Positions 60,405 through 64,000 of a stretch of DNA of 64,000 bases are shown here, piece by piece. The stretch covers positions 1 to 64,000 of the forward strand of contig JADFUC010000525.1 in assembly GCA_019722365.1 (NCBI GenBank), in the 5' to 3' direction. Every line of letters starts with the position of its first letter. Within the stretch, counting starts at the first letter, position 1. This DNA is from Lithospermum erythrorhizon (lineage: Eukaryota > Streptophyta > Magnoliopsida > Boraginales > Boraginaceae). The notes below the pieces were generated by a model that saw only the letters and a program-made list of their open reading frames with translations, searched no databases and was not told the origin of the DNA. Position numbers and translations under genes: made by a program.

Positions 60405-60410
60405 AATAAA
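60405..60410 (+). promoter_or_regulatory. Polyadenylation signal of the expansin-like gene
   Basis: AATAAA lies 110 bases beyond the stop codon, a normal 3' UTR distance in plants. Confidence 0.5.
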
Positions 60411-61049
60411 GTAACGATTGAACATCTTCTGCTTGTGATGACAATACGAGTTGCTTATTATTTTATACAAACCTTGCTGAGAACTAACTAAAGATGAAGG
60501 TTTCAATATCCGGACCAGCTTTGTCATAATCATATTGAAGCTCTTGTTAGTATTTGAAATCTTGGGAGTATTAAACTTATCAAGTTAAGGATGGCATGGA
60601 TGATTACAAATAACAACATCAACATTCTACAAACGCGATAACAACATCATTTTGTGATTAAAGAGCTAAAACAAGGTAATTTTAAACAAGTATAAAGAAA
60701 TATGCATGGAGCCCCTTTTGCATTTAAAAGCTAATTAAAGAATTAGTATTCAGCAAGAAAAGTTGCACGCCAATTCTCAAAAAATTAAAGAGTCAGAACT
60801 TTATGGAGTATGTTGTTGCAACAACTAACGTTTAGAGAAAAATAAATCTTATATGATGGATTGATGGTTAAAACTATTTCACAAGTTTTGAATCTTTCCG
60901 CGATTCACCATTGCCACAAGAATACAATAGCAAGAATAATCCTCCAACTTTCTAAAGCTACCCCTTGATCATGAAACCATCGATATAAATGCAATTTATT
61001 GACAGCGATAAAAAAATCATTCATTAAAGATCCGGTTAAGGATACACTT
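60411..61049. other. Intergenic AT-rich stretch
   Basis: About 640 bases with no coding pattern, tRNA or clear repeat seen. Confidence 0.5.
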
Positions 61050-61560
61050 GAAGGCTCCCATTTAAAGAGAAAGGGACTTGTGCATCAAGGGGATGTTGAC
61101 ACTTGTCACCATCTCCTCGACTCACAAGAACTCAGATTTCTATAAATACCTAAATTATTCTTCACATTCAAGAGGTAATGCTTAACCCTATTTCCCTAAG
61201 TTATTCCCTTGGACAATTAATGAATTTTTTACCATCTGAGCTCGATCATGATCCACTTCGGTCGTTAGGTCTAGGTACAATGGAGCTCAGTTTCATCCCA
61301 AGCGATAGACAAGGAACATAATCCCTAAGACAAACTCCGGAGTCGGGCACTGAAATCAAGCACCTCGCCTAATAGACCAAGGGTACCCCTAACACCCAAC
61401 AAAGAACTGCAAAACAAGACGCCCAAAGCTTCCTCGCTGACACTACCAACAAAGTAGACTTGTCTGAGTGACCTTCGCTTCTTCACGTGAATGCCTGGCC
61501 CTCAAGGAGATGTAGCAACCGCCCAATGGGCCCTCGCCAAAATCTCTCACATCAATTGAC
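61050..61560 (+). repeat. Probable LTR of Tat element 4
   Basis: TCTATAAATACC near 61139 resembles the TATA text of element 1 (CTATAAATAC). It is followed by a leader-like stretch and by gag. No partner LTR lies in the window and no primer site was identified, so this is inferred from position. Confidence 0.4.
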
Positions 61561-62129
61561 GCTCGTATGCTGAACTACAATTCCTCCATACAACTATTTG
61601 AATACGACAAATAGTCTCCGCTGGACACCGATCGCCGTCAGGGACGGGTTGATCGTGGTAAGCGGGCGGTCCACGACGCAGGTTCTTCCGACCACAGAGT
61701 AATAGTAACTATGCTCCACCTAGAACTGTGAGGCAAAGTAAGCATACTCTCCGTCAGGATCAAGTTTTTTGAAGACTATTACTGCAGGGTATTAATTCTC
61801 ACACCATCCGGGAGCAGCTTTTTACCCGAAAGGTATCCTCTATGGAAACCGACGGCACAAAGGCATGTGGACGAATAATCCATCTCACCATCGCGATAAA
61901 CACACTAAAGGTCACCGCGGAGATGTATAATGAGACAAAGTTCATATGCCACCAGACCACCCCACCAAAGCGACGCCGGGGTGAGTAACGCCGACTTATA
62001 AGATCAAGTCGATGAAATAAGGCACTTCTTAAACACATCACCCCTGGTCGAGGGCCGGTGAAGCATAACACTTCGTTGCCATTCCCTATTGTGTTAACTG
62101 GCAGTTGTAAATGCCTCAGTCATGCGTAG

Positions 62130-63000
62130 ATGCCTACTGGATTCGTGGATGCCCAAATTAAACATTTAGCTGAATCGGGCGATCCCAAAGAATCACCTCA
62201 AGTCCTTCGACTCCCAACTCTTTTTTTGGGCCAGTGACGACGAAGTATACGCGAGGGCATTCCCTAGTAGCCTATCAAGCCAAGCATTGAAGTGGTTTCA
62301 TAAATTGCCACCTAACTCCATAGACCTGCCGCAGCATGGATTTATTCATGATTGTGGAATTTGGAGCATCGGGACATCGCCGATGCAAATGAGAAACCTT
62401 GATGGAAATATAGCAAAATTCTCGAGAAACTTGAGAAGTTATGCAACTCGTTCGAAGAAGTATCCAATTAACATACCAACGGCCAACGATTAAAGGGACG
62501 CATCTCTACTTCTTCCATGGATCGAGATATGGGCCATCAAGTAGAAGCGTATCGGTTTACCGTAACAAGAAATGAGTTGTCAAACTTGATCATCCAATAC
62601 ATCAAGCTTAAAGAAGTGAAGCTGTTATCTGAAGAAATGACCGATGTAAGGGCTAAGGGGAAGAAACCCATCGATGAGTGGCAACATGGGTGTCCTAAAA
62701 AAGGCAAAGTGTGGGACAAAGTTGCAAAACCCAAAGACAATTTATCAAAGGCCACGCTTAAGGTCACCTCGACGAGATGACGCAAGGGCCTTAAGAAGAC
62801 ATCCAGACCCAATCGGCACTCATTATACTCCGCTCAAGGCCCCGGTGGGAAGGATCTATGCCCAAATAGAAGACAAGAAGTTCCTTCCAAAGCCACAAAG
62901 AATTAAGGCCCCTCCCCATCGCAGGGACCTTAAAAAATATTGTGAATACCACAAAGACCACTTCCATGATACCGATGACTGCCGAATCTTGAAGGGGAGA
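62130..63000 (+). pseudogene. Tat gag, element 4
   Basis: LFFWASDDEVYARAFPSSLS and ALKWFHKLPPNSID (62225-62325) are gag capsid wording. VEAYRFTVTRNELSNLI leads to KKPIDEWQHG. Further on DLKKYCEYHKDHFHDTDDCR (62930-62990) is the Tat-type knuckle. A stop near 62493 and frameshifts near 62780 and 63000 break it. The 61561-62130 leader shows no gene. Confidence 0.8.
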
Positions 63001-63008
63001 TAGAGAAG

Positions 63009-63670
63009 TTGATAAAGAGGGGCCAGTTGCGTGAGTTTGTGAAAAATGACCAAAGAGTATCCCCTCGGAGGTATAGGGAGCGATCTCCTCGGAAGTACGT
63101 CAACGATCGGGGAGGCAATGATCGTTCCCCACATGTGACAAGGAGGGCCGATACCATCTCCAGAGGAATAGCGTGGAGACACCTCCAATGCAAGGAGAAA
63201 ATACGCCCGGCGGGGCTGTTTATAGTAGATAAGGAAATAAGCTTTGACAACAACTCGGCAGGATTGGAATTACCCCATAACGATCCCTTGGTGTTCAACC
63301 CCACTATATCCAACTTCGTGGTGGCGAGGATGTTGGTTGATACTGGGAGCTCGGTTGACATTCTATACCTAATGAAAGCATATGACAAACCCGTCATGGA
63401 AAAACACTCTAAAACAAAGTCAGTAAATACCATTGATCGGCTTTACTGTAAGTACCCATTCACCCCATGGGAATAGCCGATTTGGATGTCATGGTAGGAA
63501 AGGGTTCCCGAATTGTCACAGTGCGAGCATACTTCACTGTCGTGGACATAGCCGACGCATCTTACAATAGCCTCATAGGGAGACCTCCGTTAATCCGCTC
63601 AAGGAAACATCAGTCTCCCCATTTGCCATCTCTTCAAAATGAAGTTCCCCACGCTGGGGGAGTATGAGAA
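63009..63670 (+). pseudogene. Tat protease, element 4, catalytic DTG intact
   Basis: GLELPHNDPLVFNPTI (63265-63310) leads to ARMLVDTGSSVDILYL, with the DTG at 63339-63347 in one open frame from 63009 to 63476. After a frameshift MGIADLDVMVGKGSRIVTV and YNSLIGRPPL follow (63467-63600). Compared with elements 1 and 2, this is the best-kept protease in the window. Confidence 0.85.
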
Positions 63671-64000
63671 ATGACGGGGCACCAGAAGAGGGCGAATGAA
63701 TGTTATCAATTGTCCATTACCCGAGGATTGTCGAAAATGGAACCTCCCAAAAGAAAATGACACCAAGAGAAACACCCAGGAGTAATGAACGTTGGAGAAC
63801 CGACCGAGTCGGAATGCAAGACAACAATCCCAAGGACTTCGAGAGCCAAAAGATGGGAATGCCCAATGAAGACTTGGAAACAAAACAGTAGCCTTTGATG
63901 AAAGAAAACCCGACCGAGTCTTCAGGATAGGTACTCGGTTGGGCGAGGAGCATCGTGGGGCACTCATAGCTTTAATAAAAAAGTATAGGGATGTGTTCGC
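63670..64000 (+). pseudogene. Start of Tat reverse transcriptase region, element 4, cut by window end
   Basis: Text near the end reads GTRLGEEHRGALIALIKKY then RDVFA, the usual sequence just before the RT core. The gene continues past 64000. The stretch 63670-63900 has frameshifts. Confidence 0.65.

Noticed and set aside
61799..62071. A minus-strand frame of 90 residues upstream of Tat element 4
   Set aside because: It opposes the gag leader, has no domain, and looks like a shadow frame.

Overview
This is plant nuclear DNA, most likely from a eudicot, and it is almost entirely a graveyard of LTR retrotransposons. The evidence is the dominance of plant-type Ty3/gypsy (chromovirus and Tat-like) and Ty1/copia remnants, their tRNA-type primer-binding sites, Stowaway-like MITEs, and one spliced gene for a plant expansin-like B protein. 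I cannot name the species. The one gene that looks intact is the expansin-like B gene at 57103-60295 (four exons, 253 residues).

Layout. 1-6535: chromovirus remnant on + (LTR, primer site, gag, PR-RT-RH-INT), its integrase split by a solo copia-type LTR (about 5515-6483). 6536-8960: a second copy of the same chromovirus family on -, including a decayed chromodomain and two U3 fragments. 8961-9850: low-complexity remnant. 9850-15930: Ty1/copia remnant on - with internal duplications in RT and integrase, a primer site and an LTR. 16085-20015 and about 20336-24780: two decayed Tat-type gypsy elements on +. 26571-33308: a fold-back (MITE-like) element split by a Tat element on - (26764-33151) with an exact CTTTG target duplication. 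That Tat element lacks PR-RT but carries an oppositely oriented extra gene (27434-29691) between integrase and 3' LTR, with its own TATA box. 33309-36955: AT-rich spacer with a GC-rich patch. 36960-43490: several related long LTRs, two of them tail to tail. 43495-46690: copia (SIRE-like) gag-like and 3' noncoding remnants. 46691-56725: a 10-kb LTR element with gag but no recognisable RT, carrying an inverted copy of the solo copia LTR and a 109-bp poly-T run. 56726-60410: the expansin-like gene. 61050-64000: another Tat element on +, with intact-looking protease motif, running off the window.

How it fits together. The cellular gene stands alone, and the surrounding DNA is nested insertions, truncations and rearrangements. 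Most pol genes are broken by frameshifts and stops, and catalytic motifs are lost in several (Tat protease near 18340, RT at 23688). No operon-like or defence-like system is present. The most interesting biology is the antisense extra gene of the Tat element and the structural relations among inverted LTR copies. All assignments come from reading motifs by eye; no database search was run.
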